A DNA stretch of 8,302 nt from Actinomycetes bacterium (GCA_023432725.1 JAEYUH010000129.1:1-8302); one strand, 5' to 3'; shown: positions 1 through 5,958, numbered from the stretch's first letter. Notes: a model not told the origin generated them from the letters alone. Numbers and translations: made by a program.

Positions 1-368
1 CCCGCAAGGCGAGACTGCGGCTCTCGCGGCTCGACCCGTGGTCGGTGATGAAGACGGTGTTCCTGTTCTCCATCGCCTTCGGTGTGATGTTCTGGGTCGC
101 CATCTACATGGTCTGGACGATCGTGGAGTCCTCGGGGGTGTTCGCGGCGATCAACGAGGTCGTGACCGACCTTGTCTCCAGCCCGAACGACACCAGCCCG
201 TGGCGGATCGAGGACTACATCAGCATGAACAAGGTCCTCGGCATCGGCGCCCTGATCGCCGTGATCAACGTGGTGCTGATGACCGCACTCGGCACCATCG
301 CCGCGTTCCTGTACAACCTCTCGGCCAACATCCTCGGCTGCCTCGAGGTGACCCTGGCCGAGGACTGA
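1..368 (+). CDS. DUF3566 transmembrane protein, C-terminal part (5' end outside window)
   Basis: The reading frame is open from base 3 with no start in the family's expected place, so the gene begins upstream of the window. The first visible residues, RKARLRLSRLDPWSVMKT, match the start of the DUF3566 domain as I know it from actinobacteria. Two hydrophobic membrane segments follow, around VFLFSIAFGVMFWVAIYMVW and around IGALIAVINVVLMTALGTIA, separated by a polar stretch; the protein ends LEVTLAED. In actinobacteria this gene usually lies just downstream of gyrA and upstream of tRNA-Ile, and the tRNA is indeed next here. The molecular role is not known to me beyond being a small integral membrane protein. 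The GTG/ATG pair at 45-50 lies inside the domain and is unlikely to be the true start. Confidence 0.9.
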   Translation, partial: RKARLRLSRLDPWSVMKTVFLFSIAFGVMFWVAIYMVWTIVESSGVFAAINEVVTDLVSSPNDTSPWRIEDYISMNKVLGIGALIAVINVVLMTALGTIAAFLYNLSANILGCLEVTLAED

Positions 369-396
369 TCCCTCGGTCGGCGTGCGGAACCACGAT

Positions 397-426
397 TTGA
401 GCCGGAGCGGCCGGTCGCGGTAACGT
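397..426 (+). promoter_or_regulatory. Candidate promoter of tRNA-Ile
   Basis: TTGAGC at 397-402 and TAACGT at 421-426 are separated by 18 bp and resemble sigma-70-type -35 and -10 (TANNNT) boxes. Initiation would fall near 433, giving a leader of about 18 nt before the mature tRNA at 451, a normal distance for a tRNA gene. This is seen by consensus matching only. Confidence 0.45.
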
Positions 427-450
427 TGCGCCTCGGTGCACCGCACGCGC

Positions 451-527
451 GGGCCTATAGCTCAGACGGTTAGAGCGCTGCCCTGATAAGGCAGAGGTCA
501 CTGGTTCAAGTCCAGTTAGGCCCACCA
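451..527 (+). tRNA. tRNA-Ile (anticodon GAU), CCA encoded
   Basis: A complete cloverleaf can be drawn. The acceptor stem GGGCCTA (451-457) pairs perfectly with TAGGCCC (517-523), with discriminator A524 and encoded CCA at 525-527. The anticodon stem CTGCC/GGCAG encloses the loop CTGATAA, with anticodon GAT at 485-487. The T arm is ACTGG/CCAGT (500-504 and 512-516) around TTCAAGT. The GAU anticodon reads the common isoleucine codons. It sits 82 bp after a DUF3566 gene, as in the gyrA region of actinobacteria. The usual neighbouring tRNA-Ala is not present downstream in this window. Confidence 0.97.
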
Positions 528-542
528 GATCTCCCTGAGATC
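528..542. terminator. Small hairpin immediately 3' of tRNA-Ile
   Basis: GATCTC (528-533) and GAGATC (537-542) form a perfect 6-bp stem with a CCT loop, starting at the base after the tRNA CCA. No clear T-tract follows; the nearest T-run is TTT in a C-rich stretch near 555. It may help terminate or process the tRNA transcript. The assignment is weak. Confidence 0.3.
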
Positions 543-562
543 CACGCACCCCCCTTTCCACC

Positions 563-610
563 TCCCTGACCGGGCACGACCGAACACCTGGGGGTGATAC
601 GGCTCAGGGA
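563..610 (-). terminator. Inverted repeat downstream of the SnoaL-like gene, possible terminator
   Basis: TCCCTGA (563-569) and TCAGGGA (604-610) are perfect 7-bp complements. Inside the loop is a second small hairpin, CACC/GGTG (585-588 and 593-596). The structure begins about 40 nt beyond the stop codon of the minus-strand cyclase gene (649), a sensible place for its transcript to end. There is no U-run, so a factor-independent terminator is not assured. Confidence 0.25.
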
Positions 611-648
611 TGTGACGCCAGCAACGGTGCGCCCGGGGATCGGCACGC

Positions 649-1074
649 TCATCTCGCGCTCGTGTTGCGGGGATCGAAGCCGACCTGCATGAGCAGGCCG
701 AGTTGGTCGGCCACCCCCCAGTGCTCGACCATGATGTCGTTGTCGAAGCGCCCCACGTCGAACACGTCGACCTCGACGGGCTGGTTGGTGGGGGGCATGC
801 CCATGACGGAACCCGTGTTGACGCCGCGCGCCCGGTTCCGCGTCCAGACAGTGTCCCCGGACACGACCAGGTCCTCCACCGTCAGCGAGAAGTCGCTCAT
901 CCACCGGTGGAGCACCCGTGCAACGCCCTTGGCGCCATCGAGACCGGGGTTGTTTCCCCGCTGGTGCTCGACGAGTTCAGGGGCCACGAAGGCGTCCAGC
1001 ACCGACTCGTTGCCGGCACCTATGCCTTCCTCAACGATCCGGCGGAATCGCTCGGCGATATCTGCGGTGTTCAT
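649..1074 (-). CDS. SnoaL-like polyketide cyclase / ester cyclase family protein
   Basis: The product is 141 aa, typical for single-domain SnoaL-like proteins of the NTF2-like fold (small alpha+beta cones with a deep ligand pocket). Family hallmarks are visible in the second half: the stretch DFSLTVEDLVVSGDTVWTR, the segment MGMPPTNQPVEVDVFDVGRF, and the late motif IMVEHWGVADQLGLLMQVG. Members include true aldol cyclases of polyketide pathways but also many uncharacterised proteins of isolated loci. No polyketide synthase is nearby, so the substrate cannot be named. The ATG at 1074 is chosen because AGAAGGGA lies about 8 nt upstream; the frame stays open ten codons further but without a ribosome site. 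The gene is divergent from TetR regulator 1, and two palindromes sit between the start codons, so repression by that regulator is likely (inference). Confidence 0.85.
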   Translation of the reverse strand: MNTADIAERFRRIVEEGIGAGNESVLDAFVAPELVEHQRGNNPGLDGAKGVARVLHRWMSDFSLTVEDLVVSGDTVWTRNRARGVNTGSVMGMPPTNQPVEVDVFDVGRFDNDIMVEHWGVADQLGLLMQVGFDPRNTSAR

Positions 1075-1091
1075 GGTGGCGTCCCTTCTGG

Positions 1092-1108
1092 ATAGAGTTC
1101 GCATCTAT
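1092..1108. promoter_or_regulatory. Operator-like imperfect palindrome O1 (TetR regulator 1)
   Basis: ATAGAGT-TCG-CATCTAT is a 17-bp site with the same left half and total length as the perfect palindrome at 1113-1129. ATAGA/TCTAT pair perfectly and the symmetry extends outward to G/C (1091, 1109). Its centre lies 21 bp, about two helical turns, from the centre of O2. It falls just upstream of the SnoaL-like gene's ribosome site. Confidence 0.6.
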
Positions 1109-1127
1109 CTGAATAGAGTGCTACTCT
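1098..1127 (+). promoter_or_regulatory. Candidate promoter for leaderless TetR regulator 1 transcript
   Basis: TACTCT (1122-1127) fits TANNNT and ends 6 bp before the ATG at 1134, the spacing expected of a leaderless actinobacterial mRNA that starts at its A of ATG. A weak -35-like TTCGCA lies at 1098-1103, 18 bp upstream. There is no Shine-Dalgarno sequence before the ATG, which agrees with leaderless translation. Confidence 0.45.
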
Positions 1128-1129
1128 AT
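1113..1129. promoter_or_regulatory. Operator-like perfect palindrome O2 (TetR regulator 1)
   Basis: ATAGAGT-GCT-ACTCTAT has perfect 7-bp arms around a 3-bp centre. It ends 4 bp before the tetR start codon and overlaps that gene's candidate -10 box, so binding would block the regulator's own promoter. Size and position fit a TetR-family dimer site; binding itself is inferred. Confidence 0.65.
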
Positions 1130-1133
1130 CGAA

Positions 1134-1754
1134 ATGGTTGTCAAGCCCCCACGCGACCCCCGACACCGCCCCACTCTCCGTGAGGAACAGGCAGGCCTCA
1201 CGCGCACCCGCATCCTGGACGCTGCGAGGCGTCTCTTCTTCCGCGACGGCTACGCGGCAACCACGCTGAAAGCCGTCGCCGCCGAGGCGGGAGTGGCGGT
1301 CCAGACCGTCTATGCAGTGTTCGGCAGCAAACCCGCCATCCTCACCGAGCTTCGCTGGCTGGTCGTCGACCTCCCCGAGGCCGACGCCGCCCGACAGGAG
1401 GCCATGCACGCCCGCAGCGCCGAAGAACGCCTGAGCCGATTCGCGCACTCGATCCGGCAGCGTTGGGAACTGGCAGGCGACATCGTGCAGGTCAACCAGG
1501 ACGCCGCCCGGGCCGACCCGTCCATCAGGGCTGAAGTGCAACCCGCCGAGGACCGCCGCCAAGCCGGGATCTCCGCCTTCGTTCGAGCCCTTGGCCACGA
1601 CTTCGACCTTCCCATCGATGTCGCCCGGGAAACCGCGACGGTGGACGCGCTCACCATGTACCAGCTGTACGCCCAACTGGTTGGAGTCCACGGCTGGACC
1701 CCCGACGACTACGAGTCATGGCTTCGAGCTCAACTGATCGCCACCGTCCGCTGA
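1134..1754 (+). CDS. TetR/AcrR-family transcriptional regulator 1
   Basis: A 206-aa protein of usual TetR length. The N-terminal DNA-binding domain is clear: LTRTRILDAARRLFFRDGY (residues 22-40), then the helix-turn-helix in TTLKAVAAEAGVAVQTVYAVFGSK (43-66), with the characteristic VYAVFGSK where many members have YYHFGSK. The remaining roughly 135 residues are helical and would form the ligand-binding and dimer part, which does not reveal the ligand. It is divergent from the SnoaL-like gene across 59 bp containing two tandem palindromes, so it probably represses both that gene and itself. The ATG at 1134 has no ribosome-binding site but sits 6 bp after a TANNNT box, pointing to leaderless translation. 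The gene converges with cupin 1. Confidence 0.92.
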   Translation: MVVKPPRDPRHRPTLREEQAGLTRTRILDAARRLFFRDGYAATTLKAVAAEAGVAVQTVYAVFGSKPAILTELRWLVVDLPEADAARQEAMHARSAEERLSRFAHSIRQRWELAGDIVQVNQDAARADPSIRAEVQPAEDRRQAGISAFVRALGHDFDLPIDVARETATVDALTMYQLYAQLVGVHGWTPDDYESWLRAQLIATVR

Positions 1755-1767
1755 CCCGCCTCAGTCC

Positions 1768-1786
1768 TGCCGCCCGAGGCGCGGCA
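1768..1786. terminator. Hairpin between convergent genes, possible bidirectional terminator
   Basis: TGCCGC (1768-1773) pairs with GCGGCA (1781-1786) around a 7-nt loop. It lies in the 56-bp gap between the stop codons of TetR regulator 1 (plus) and cupin 1 (minus), 14 and 25 bp from them. No T-tract is present on either side, as is common in GC-rich actinobacteria. Confidence 0.35.
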
Positions 1787-1810
1787 AGTCATCGCCACGG
1801 GGAACGGGCC

Positions 1811-2152
1811 CTAGGCAGTGACGATGTCGACCGAGATCTCCACCGCTGGAACCGTTCCCCGGTTCTCCAGCCAGTGGCGAGTCTCGCGATCCTCGGGCCA
1901 GCCGACCCCCGGACCATAGTCGGTGGCGACGCCACCCCGATGGTCGGTGATCGTCCCCTGCAGGATCCACACCACCCCGGGCCTGCCCTTGTGGTCGTGC
2001 ACCGGCCCAAAGACTCCACCGGGCTCGATGGTGACCTTACGCATCCGTAGCGCATACCCCGCCAGGCCCTCAATCTCGCCTGCCAGGTCGACCGCGCCGA
2101 GTATCTCCACCGTGACACCGCTCGTATCCGGTGCCGCATCCTGGTCGCTCAT
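1811..2152 (-). CDS. Small single-domain cupin protein (cupin 1)
   Basis: A 113-aa beta-barrel protein of the cupin fold. The first cupin motif is seen as GGVFGPVHDHKGRPGVVWILQG (residues 45-66), with candidate metal ligands His52 and His54. A third His lies in the second motif, ETRHWLENRG (His93). The usual Glu of motif 1 is not in its normal place. Proteins of this size bind a metal ion and may be dioxygenases, isomerases or small-molecule-binding proteins; no reaction can be assigned. ATG at 2152 is chosen because AGGGGG lies 4-5 nt upstream; the in-frame GTG just before it (2155) is too close to that site. It is followed by a convergent TetR gene and preceded by a 134-bp gap with a palindrome at 2181-2194, so it probably has its own promoter. 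Confidence 0.8.
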   Translation of the reverse strand: MSDQDAAPDTSGVTVEILGAVDLAGEIEGLAGYALRMRKVTIEPGGVFGPVHDHKGRPGVVWILQGTITDHRGGVATDYGPGVGWPEDRETRHWLENRGTVPAVEISVDIVTA

Positions 2153-2180
2153 CACACCCCCTACTTGCAGGTTCTCTCAG

Positions 2181-2194
2181 TGCAGTCCACTGCA
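2181..2194. repeat. Perfect 6-bp inverted repeat upstream of cupin 1
   Basis: TGCAGT-CC-ACTGCA reads the same on both strands apart from its 2-bp centre. It lies 29 bp upstream of the cupin 1 start, in the only intergenic space before that gene. It could be an operator or a 5'-leader hairpin. No adjacent gene encodes an obvious cognate regulator. Confidence 0.45.
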
Positions 2195-2278
2195 GAGCAA
2201 CGACCCTTTCAACCCCTCGAAAGACCCACCCGAACTGCCGCAGCCGGGCGATGGGCCGCAGACCGCTTGCTGGCGGCA

Positions 2279-2306
2279 GGTGGCCGTCAGGAGGTGGCCG
2301 TCAGGA
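2279..2306. repeat. 14-bp direct tandem duplication at the cupin 2 stop codon
   Basis: GGTGGCCGTCAGGA occurs twice head to tail (2279-2292 and 2293-2306). The stop codon of cupin 2 (2287-2289, minus strand) lies in the first copy. Because 14 is not a multiple of three, the duplication sets where that gene ends: with one copy the frame would read on to about 2177. Confidence 0.85.
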
Positions 2307-2628
2307 GGCGAGCCTGGGAGACGACCGATCGATTCGGCTCCTTCAGCTCCACGAAGATCGCGTGGGTCGGGGTTCCGCCGATGTTCGTTCCGGAATGCTC
2401 TTGGGCGTCCAGCCATCGGGCCTGAAGCGAAGGCAACTCGACTTCGACCTCGTTGACGGCCGACCGGATCCGGCGCCGGAAACTGCTCAACGTGACCATC
2501 ACGCTGTCGGGGTGGGAGTGTGGCTGGGTGGCGTCACCGGGCTGGTCGACGTACTCAAGGACGCGCACGCGGTCGTTCTCGAACAGCACGTGATACAGCT
2601 CGGGATTGCTGATGATGGGGTCAGTCAT
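2287..2628 (-). CDS. Small cupin-domain protein (cupin 2)
   Basis: A 113-aa protein opening MTDPIISNPELYHVLFENDRVRVLEY, which I recognise as a widespread family of uncharacterised cytoplasmic cupins. Metal-ligand candidates are His37 and His39 (PHSHPDSVMVTLSSFRRR), Glu77/His78 in AQEHSGTNIG, and possibly His89 before AIFVELKE. Family members usually stop soon after FVELKE, so the last roughly 16 residues are a variable tail; the tail's end is set by a 14-bp duplication. It differs from cupin 1 in sequence, so this is not a recent gene duplication. ATG at 2628 has a short GGAG site 4 nt upstream. Its partners are not evident: gaps of 134 and 154 bp separate it from same-strand neighbours. Function unknown. 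Confidence 0.82.
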   Translation of the reverse strand: MTDPIISNPELYHVLFENDRVRVLEYVDQPGDATQPHSHPDSVMVTLSSFRRRIRSAVNEVEVELPSLQARWLDAQEHSGTNIGGTPTHAIFVELKEPNRSVVSQARLLTATS

Positions 2629-2782
2629 GACGCTCCATTCGGTGGTGGCGACAAGATCGCCTCGGCCTCACTGTGCGCACCAACCGGCCTCCTGACAAGT
2701 GCATCACCGATCGGAGGCCTACCAGATTCGAACCTTGAGGCGCTCATCTCCTAGCCGTCCGCCAGGGGTCGCCGCGGGACCG

Positions 2783-3619
2783 CTACCTTGGGCGGGGCGC
2801 CGTGAGCGGGGACGCTCCGAGTTCGAACCGCTGGATGCTGCTGGCGCGGGACAGGGCTCGGACGCTGCCGAACCAGGACGGGAAGCCCATCCGGGGTTCG
2901 GGGTCGTCGAAGTAGGAGAACGACTCGACGACCCGGATACCAGGGGCCCATGCTTCGACGTCGCCGGGGTCCCGCAACCCCCAACGAATGCGGGCAGCTG
3001 AGCCCGTGAATCGCAGGTGGAGGTTGTCGATGCACGCGGCGAACGGCGTGCAGACATCACAGACCAGTTCGGCGCCCGGGAACCCGCGTTGCAGCGCAAG
3101 GACCAAGCCCCTCACCTCCACCTCACCGAAGTAGAGGAGCAACGCTTCGGCGACAAACAGCACCGGGTCACCTTCTTGGTGATCAACCTCGGCCATCCAG
3201 CCGGACCCGAACACCGAGTCGGCCAAGTAGTGGTTCCTGTCGGACTCCGGAAGCAGCTGCTTGCGCAATGCGATGACCGGCGGCAGGTCAAGGTCGAACC
3301 ACCGCACCTGACCGTTGTCGACGCGCTGGAAGCGGGCGTCCAGACCACAGCCGAGGTGAACGACAGTGCCTGCCGGATGGCGCTGAAGGAAGTCGCGGAC
3401 GAACCGGTCGAACTCACGCAGCCGCACCACACACTGGACCAGGTCACCGCGGCCCAGACGGATCCTTCGCCAGTCGTAGTCGATCTGCTCGACCATCATC
3501 GAGGCCACCGGATCCCGCACCAATGGCTCGGGCTCATGCTGCTCCACGGCCCTCGCCCACAACGGAATCAGCAGCGTTCTGGACACCGGATCTGCCAACT
3601 CCGCGACGAGCTTGGCCAT
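2783..3619 (-). CDS. Class I SAM-dependent methyltransferase, LCM / COG3315 family
   Basis: A 278-aa protein resembling the leucine-carboxyl-methyltransferase-like O-methyltransferases grouped in COG3315, several of which work in polyketide or natural-product pathways. Seen in order: an N-terminal helical part with RDPVASMMVEQIDYDW (residues 35-50), RLREFDRFVRDFL (66-78), the SAM-binding motif I as GTVVHLGCGLDARFQRV (84-100), the acidic strand VRWFDLDLPPVIALR (105-119), and VAEALLLYFGE (156-166), typical of the family. ATG at 3619 is preferred: GGAGG lies 5 nt upstream and MAKLVAEL begins the family-like region. The frame stays open a further 27 codons to 3700 without a good site. It stands alone, 154 bp from cupin 2 and 179 bp from the oxidoreductase. 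The methyl acceptor cannot be inferred. Confidence 0.87.
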   Translation of the reverse strand: MAKLVAELADPVSRTLLIPLWARAVEQHEPEPLVRDPVASMMVEQIDYDWRRIRLGRGDLVQCVVRLREFDRFVRDFLQRHPAGTVVHLGCGLDARFQRVDNGQVRWFDLDLPPVIALRKQLLPESDRNHYLADSVFGSGWMAEVDHQEGDPVLFVAEALLLYFGEVEVRGLVLALQRGFPGAELVCDVCTPFAACIDNLHLRFTGSAARIRWGLRDPGDVEAWAPGIRVVESFSYFDDPEPRMGFPSWFGSVRALSRASSIQRFELGASPLTAPRPR

Positions 3620-3743
3620 GCCGCCTCCAATTCCGGATACGTATATCGTGCATCCGATCTCGGCAGGAAGCTCGCCCGAAGACTCGTCCTTATGAACCAT
3701 CTGTCAGGGCCGCCGGCGGCGCCGAGCATCTCACTCTGCCGTT

Positions 3744-3778
3744 GTCGGGTGGTGCGGTTTGGGCCTCCCCGACCCGAC
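3744..3778 (-). terminator. Possible terminator hairpin after the RclA-like gene
   Basis: GTCGGGT (3744-3750) and ACCCGAC (3772-3778) are perfect complements with a 21-nt loop, beginning 20 nt beyond the stop codon at 3799 on the minus strand. No T-tract follows. Position is the main support. Confidence 0.3.
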
Positions 3779-3798
3779 GAGCGAGCCGCGGTCCGCCT

Positions 3799-5187
3799 TC
3801 AAGGTTGGGACGGGGCTCGGTTCAGGCCGACGAGCACCTCGTTGAGGGCTTCGGTGCTTGACGGGTGGGTCCAGATCCCGTCTCGCAGGGTGCTGGCGGT
3901 GACCCCTGCCCGCATGGCGAGGGCAACCAGGTTGATGACCTCCTGGGAGTCGATCGAGAGGACGGCCGCGCCGAGGATCAGATCGGTCACCGGGTCGACG
4001 ATCACCTTGATCAGGCCATGGGTCTGGCCGACGATCTTGGGCCTGGGCATGGCGGCTATGTCCGCGACCCTCTTGGAGGCGATCAGCACCTGGCGGCCTT
4101 CCTCCTGAGCCTGGGTCTCGGTGATCCCGACCCGAGCTAGCGGCGGAGTCAGGAACATCACGCTGGGTACGGCGACCCGATCAGTAGTGGTACGCCTGCC
4201 CTCCCCCGTCAGCTGGTCGATCACGACCCGGTTGTCGTCGAGCGAGACGTAGGTGAACTGCGGGCCACCGTTGACATCGCCGACCGCGAAGACCCCCGGG
4301 GCAGACGTGCGCAGCTGTTCATCGACGATGATGAACCCGCGGTCGTCGACTTGGACAGCGGCCTCGTGCAGCCCGAGGTCGGCGGTGGCCGGAGCGCGAC
4401 CGGTGGCCAGGAGCACCGCGTCCGCCGTAAGGGTGCGGGCGGCGTCCGCTGTGGACACCGCCACCGATACCGCGTCGGGTCGGTGATCGATCCGTTCGGT
4501 GTGCGCCCCGAAGAGGAACTCCACCCCGACCTCCTCCAGGAGCGCCTGCACGGCACCGGCAACATCCCGGTCTTCGTGGCCCAGGAGCCGCTCACCCCGG
4601 ACGAGCACGGTCACCTGCGACCCGAACTGGGCGAACATTCCTGCGAACTCCAGGCCGACGTAGCCGCCGCCCACGATGACCAGCCGCCGGGGCAACGGCT
4701 GCACGTGCTGGATGGTGGCCGAGTCGTGCACTCGCGGCCCGGCCGCGCCGGGAATATCAGGTCGGGCGGGTACGGAACCGGTGTTGATGATGATCGTCTC
4801 GGCGCGAACCCTCAGGTGCTCGCCGCCGCCGGTCACGTCGACCTCGTGGGGTCCCGCGAAGCGGGCGTGACCATCGATAAGGGTCACGGTGTCGATCTCG
4901 GCGAGCATGGCGTGGTTGCGGGCGCGGAGCTTGGAAGTGAGTGCGTCCCGGCCGGCGACGGCTTGTTCGAACCACGACTGAGGGTCATCGGTAGGGCGCC
5001 GGGTCTCGGCGCTGTGCACCAGGTCCTTGGTCGGCACACAGGCGATGTTGATACAACCCCCGCCGTACATGTCGCGTGAGCGTTCGACCACCGCAACCCT
5101 GCGGCCGGCCCGTCCGAGCGTCCCCGCGAGCGTCTTGCCGCCCTTGCCCCAGCCGATCACGAGAACCTCAACATCGATCTGGTCCAT
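3799..5187 (-). CDS. RclA-like FAD/NAD(P)H disulfide oxidoreductase (class I pyridine nucleotide-disulfide family)
   Basis: A 462-aa flavoenzyme of full family length. Visible parts are an FAD-binding Rossmann motif VLVIGWGKGGKTLAG (8-22), the redox-active disulfide CINIAC (Cys45, Cys50) followed by VPTK, the NAD(P)-binding GGGYVGLEF (173-181), the second FAD motif GVFAVGDVNGG, and the C-terminal His-Glu pair THPSSTE (His441, Glu446) that completes the active site across a dimer. GWGKGGKTLA, FTYVSLDDNRVV and THPSSTEALNEV are close to what I recall of E. coli RclA, a flavoprotein of hypochlorous-acid resistance reported to reduce Cu(II); this likeness is stronger than to LpdA, MerA or glutathione reductase. 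No rclR, rclB or rclC homologue is adjacent. Ala49 replaces the Gly usually before the second Cys. ATG 5187 (AGGGGAG 5 nt upstream) matches the family start; ATG 5217 with GGGAGGA is nearly as good and would add ten residues. Confidence 0.88.
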   Translation of the reverse strand: MDQIDVEVLVIGWGKGGKTLAGTLGRAGRRVAVVERSRDMYGGGCINIACVPTKDLVHSAETRRPTDDPQSWFEQAVAGRDALTSKLRARNHAMLAEIDTVTLIDGHARFAGPHEVDVTGGGEHLRVRAETIIINTGSVPARPDIPGAAGPRVHDSATIQHVQPLPRRLVIVGGGYVGLEFAGMFAQFGSQVTVLVRGERLLGHEDRDVAGAVQALLEEVGVEFLFGAHTERIDHRPDAVSVAVSTADAARTLTADAVLLATGRAPATADLGLHEAAVQVDDRGFIIVDEQLRTSAPGVFAVGDVNGGPQFTYVSLDDNRVVIDQLTGEGRRTTTDRVAVPSVMFLTPPLARVGITETQAQEEGRQVLIASKRVADIAAMPRPKIVGQTHGLIKVIVDPVTDLILGAAVLSIDSQEVINLVALAMRAGVTASTLRDGIWTHPSSTEALNEVLVGLNRAPSQP

Positions 5188-5349
5188 GGTGCTCCCCTCG
5201 TGGTCACCCTCCGCCATTGTGGTCCTCCCACCAAGGGCCAACGCCACTTGTTCTCCAGGCTTGAGCAGCTGAATGGCCTGTGTGAAGCGAGCGGATCCTC
5301 GACGAGATGGCAGACGCCACCTGCCCGATGTGGCCGCCGCTGGCGAAGA

Positions 5350-5958
5350 TCAGGTGTTGAGCCGGGTCATGAGATAGGCGGCCCAGCCGCGCGGCCAGCC
5401 CCGCAGGGGTTGCTCTCCGGCGATGTGGCTGATCTCAAACTGGCGCCCGAAGCGGGCTGCGACCTCCCCGGGGGCGAGCGTGAGCCCGCCGAAGGGGAGG
5501 ATCGCGGTGGCCACGCGTTCCCAGAGTGCGAGTGGCCATTCGAAGCACCACAGCAGGAATCGGGTGCCGGGCCGGGTCAGCGCCACGACCTCGCGGACGT
5601 AGGCGTCTCTGCCACGGTTGCCGAGGTCGTCGAGGGTCCCGTAGTCGACGAGTAGGTCGAACGGGCCGGTGACCTGGCGCAGGCGCGTGAGGTCGTCCCT
5701 GATGAACGACACGGCGACGCCGGCGTGACGGGCCTTCTCGCGGGCGCGTTCGATCGCGGCGTCCGCGAAGTCGACTCCTGTGACGGCGAAACCCTGCTGG
5801 GCGAGGAAGATGGCGTTGTCGCCGACGCCGCAACCGAGATCGATTGCTTTGCCCGGGGTCAGGATGCCGTCGGTGACCAGCCTGACGAGTTCGTGTCGTG
5901 GTCCGCCCACCCAGGGCGGTGTGCCGTGTCGGTACCACAGGTCGTACACCTGTTTCAC
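5350..5958 (-). CDS. Class I SAM-dependent methyltransferase, TehB/TPMT-like
   Basis: A 202-aa methyltransferase consisting of one Rossmann-like domain. The opening YDLWYRHGTPPWVGGPRHELV (residues 5-25) resembles the YxxGxxPWxxGxP lead-in of thiopurine-methyltransferase and TehB-like enzymes. SAM motif I is IDLGCGVGDNAIFLA (39-53), followed by VTGVDFADAAIERAREKA with the acidic residue that binds the SAM ribose, and then DLLVDYGTLDDL. Relatives methylate thiols, halides, tellurite or small xenobiotics; the substrate here is unknown. It starts with GTG inside GTGA, so its start overlaps the stop of TetR regulator 2 by 4 nt, and AGGAAGGAG lies upstream. The two are therefore almost certainly cotranscribed and translationally coupled. 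That makes this gene a likely part of the TetR 2 regulon rather than a partner of the RclA-like gene 162 bp downstream. Confidence 0.87.
   Translation of the reverse strand: MKQVYDLWYRHGTPPWVGGPRHELVRLVTDGILTPGKAIDLGCGVGDNAIFLAQQGFAVTGVDFADAAIERAREKARHAGVAVSFIRDDLTRLRQVTGPFDLLVDYGTLDDLGNRGRDAYVREVVALTRPGTRFLLWCFEWPLALWERVATAILPFGGLTLAPGEVAARFGRQFEISHIAGEQPLRGWPRGWAAYLMTRLNT

Noticed and set aside
265..561. Minus-strand open frame running through tRNA-Ile
   Set aside because: Part of its translation (LTGLEPVTSALSGQRSNRLSY) is the familiar false protein obtained by translating tRNA genes antisense.
1116..1144. TTGACA on the minus strand at 1144-1139 as the -35 box of the SnoaL-like gene
   Set aside because: The -35 match is perfect, but the only TA-starting hexamer nearby (TAGCAC) is at 15-bp spacing and lacks the final T, so the promoter is not reported as a feature.
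1071..1691. Minus-strand open frame of 206 codons opposite TetR regulator 1
   Set aside because: It mirrors a clear TetR gene, has low-complexity composition and no recognisable domain.
3638..3650. ATACGTAT palindrome and TATACG box upstream of the LCM methyltransferase as operator/promoter
   Set aside because: Only 8 bp long, and no convincing -35 box at the right distance, so a promoter could not be supported.
3709..3720. GCCGCCGGCGGC perfect palindrome between the methyltransferase and the oxidoreductase
   Set aside because: It has no loop and no T-tract, and such GC-only palindromes are common by chance in this composition.
3017..4108. Long plus-strand open frame of 363 codons opposite the LCM methyltransferase and the RclA-like gene
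   Set aside because: It spans the antisense of two well-recognised genes and their intergenic gap, has no family motif or ribosome site, and is the type of long shadow frame expected in GC-rich DNA.
4351..5079. Plus-strand open frame of 242 codons within the RclA-like gene
   Set aside because: Antisense shadow of a gene whose FAD, NAD and disulfide motifs are all clear on the minus strand.
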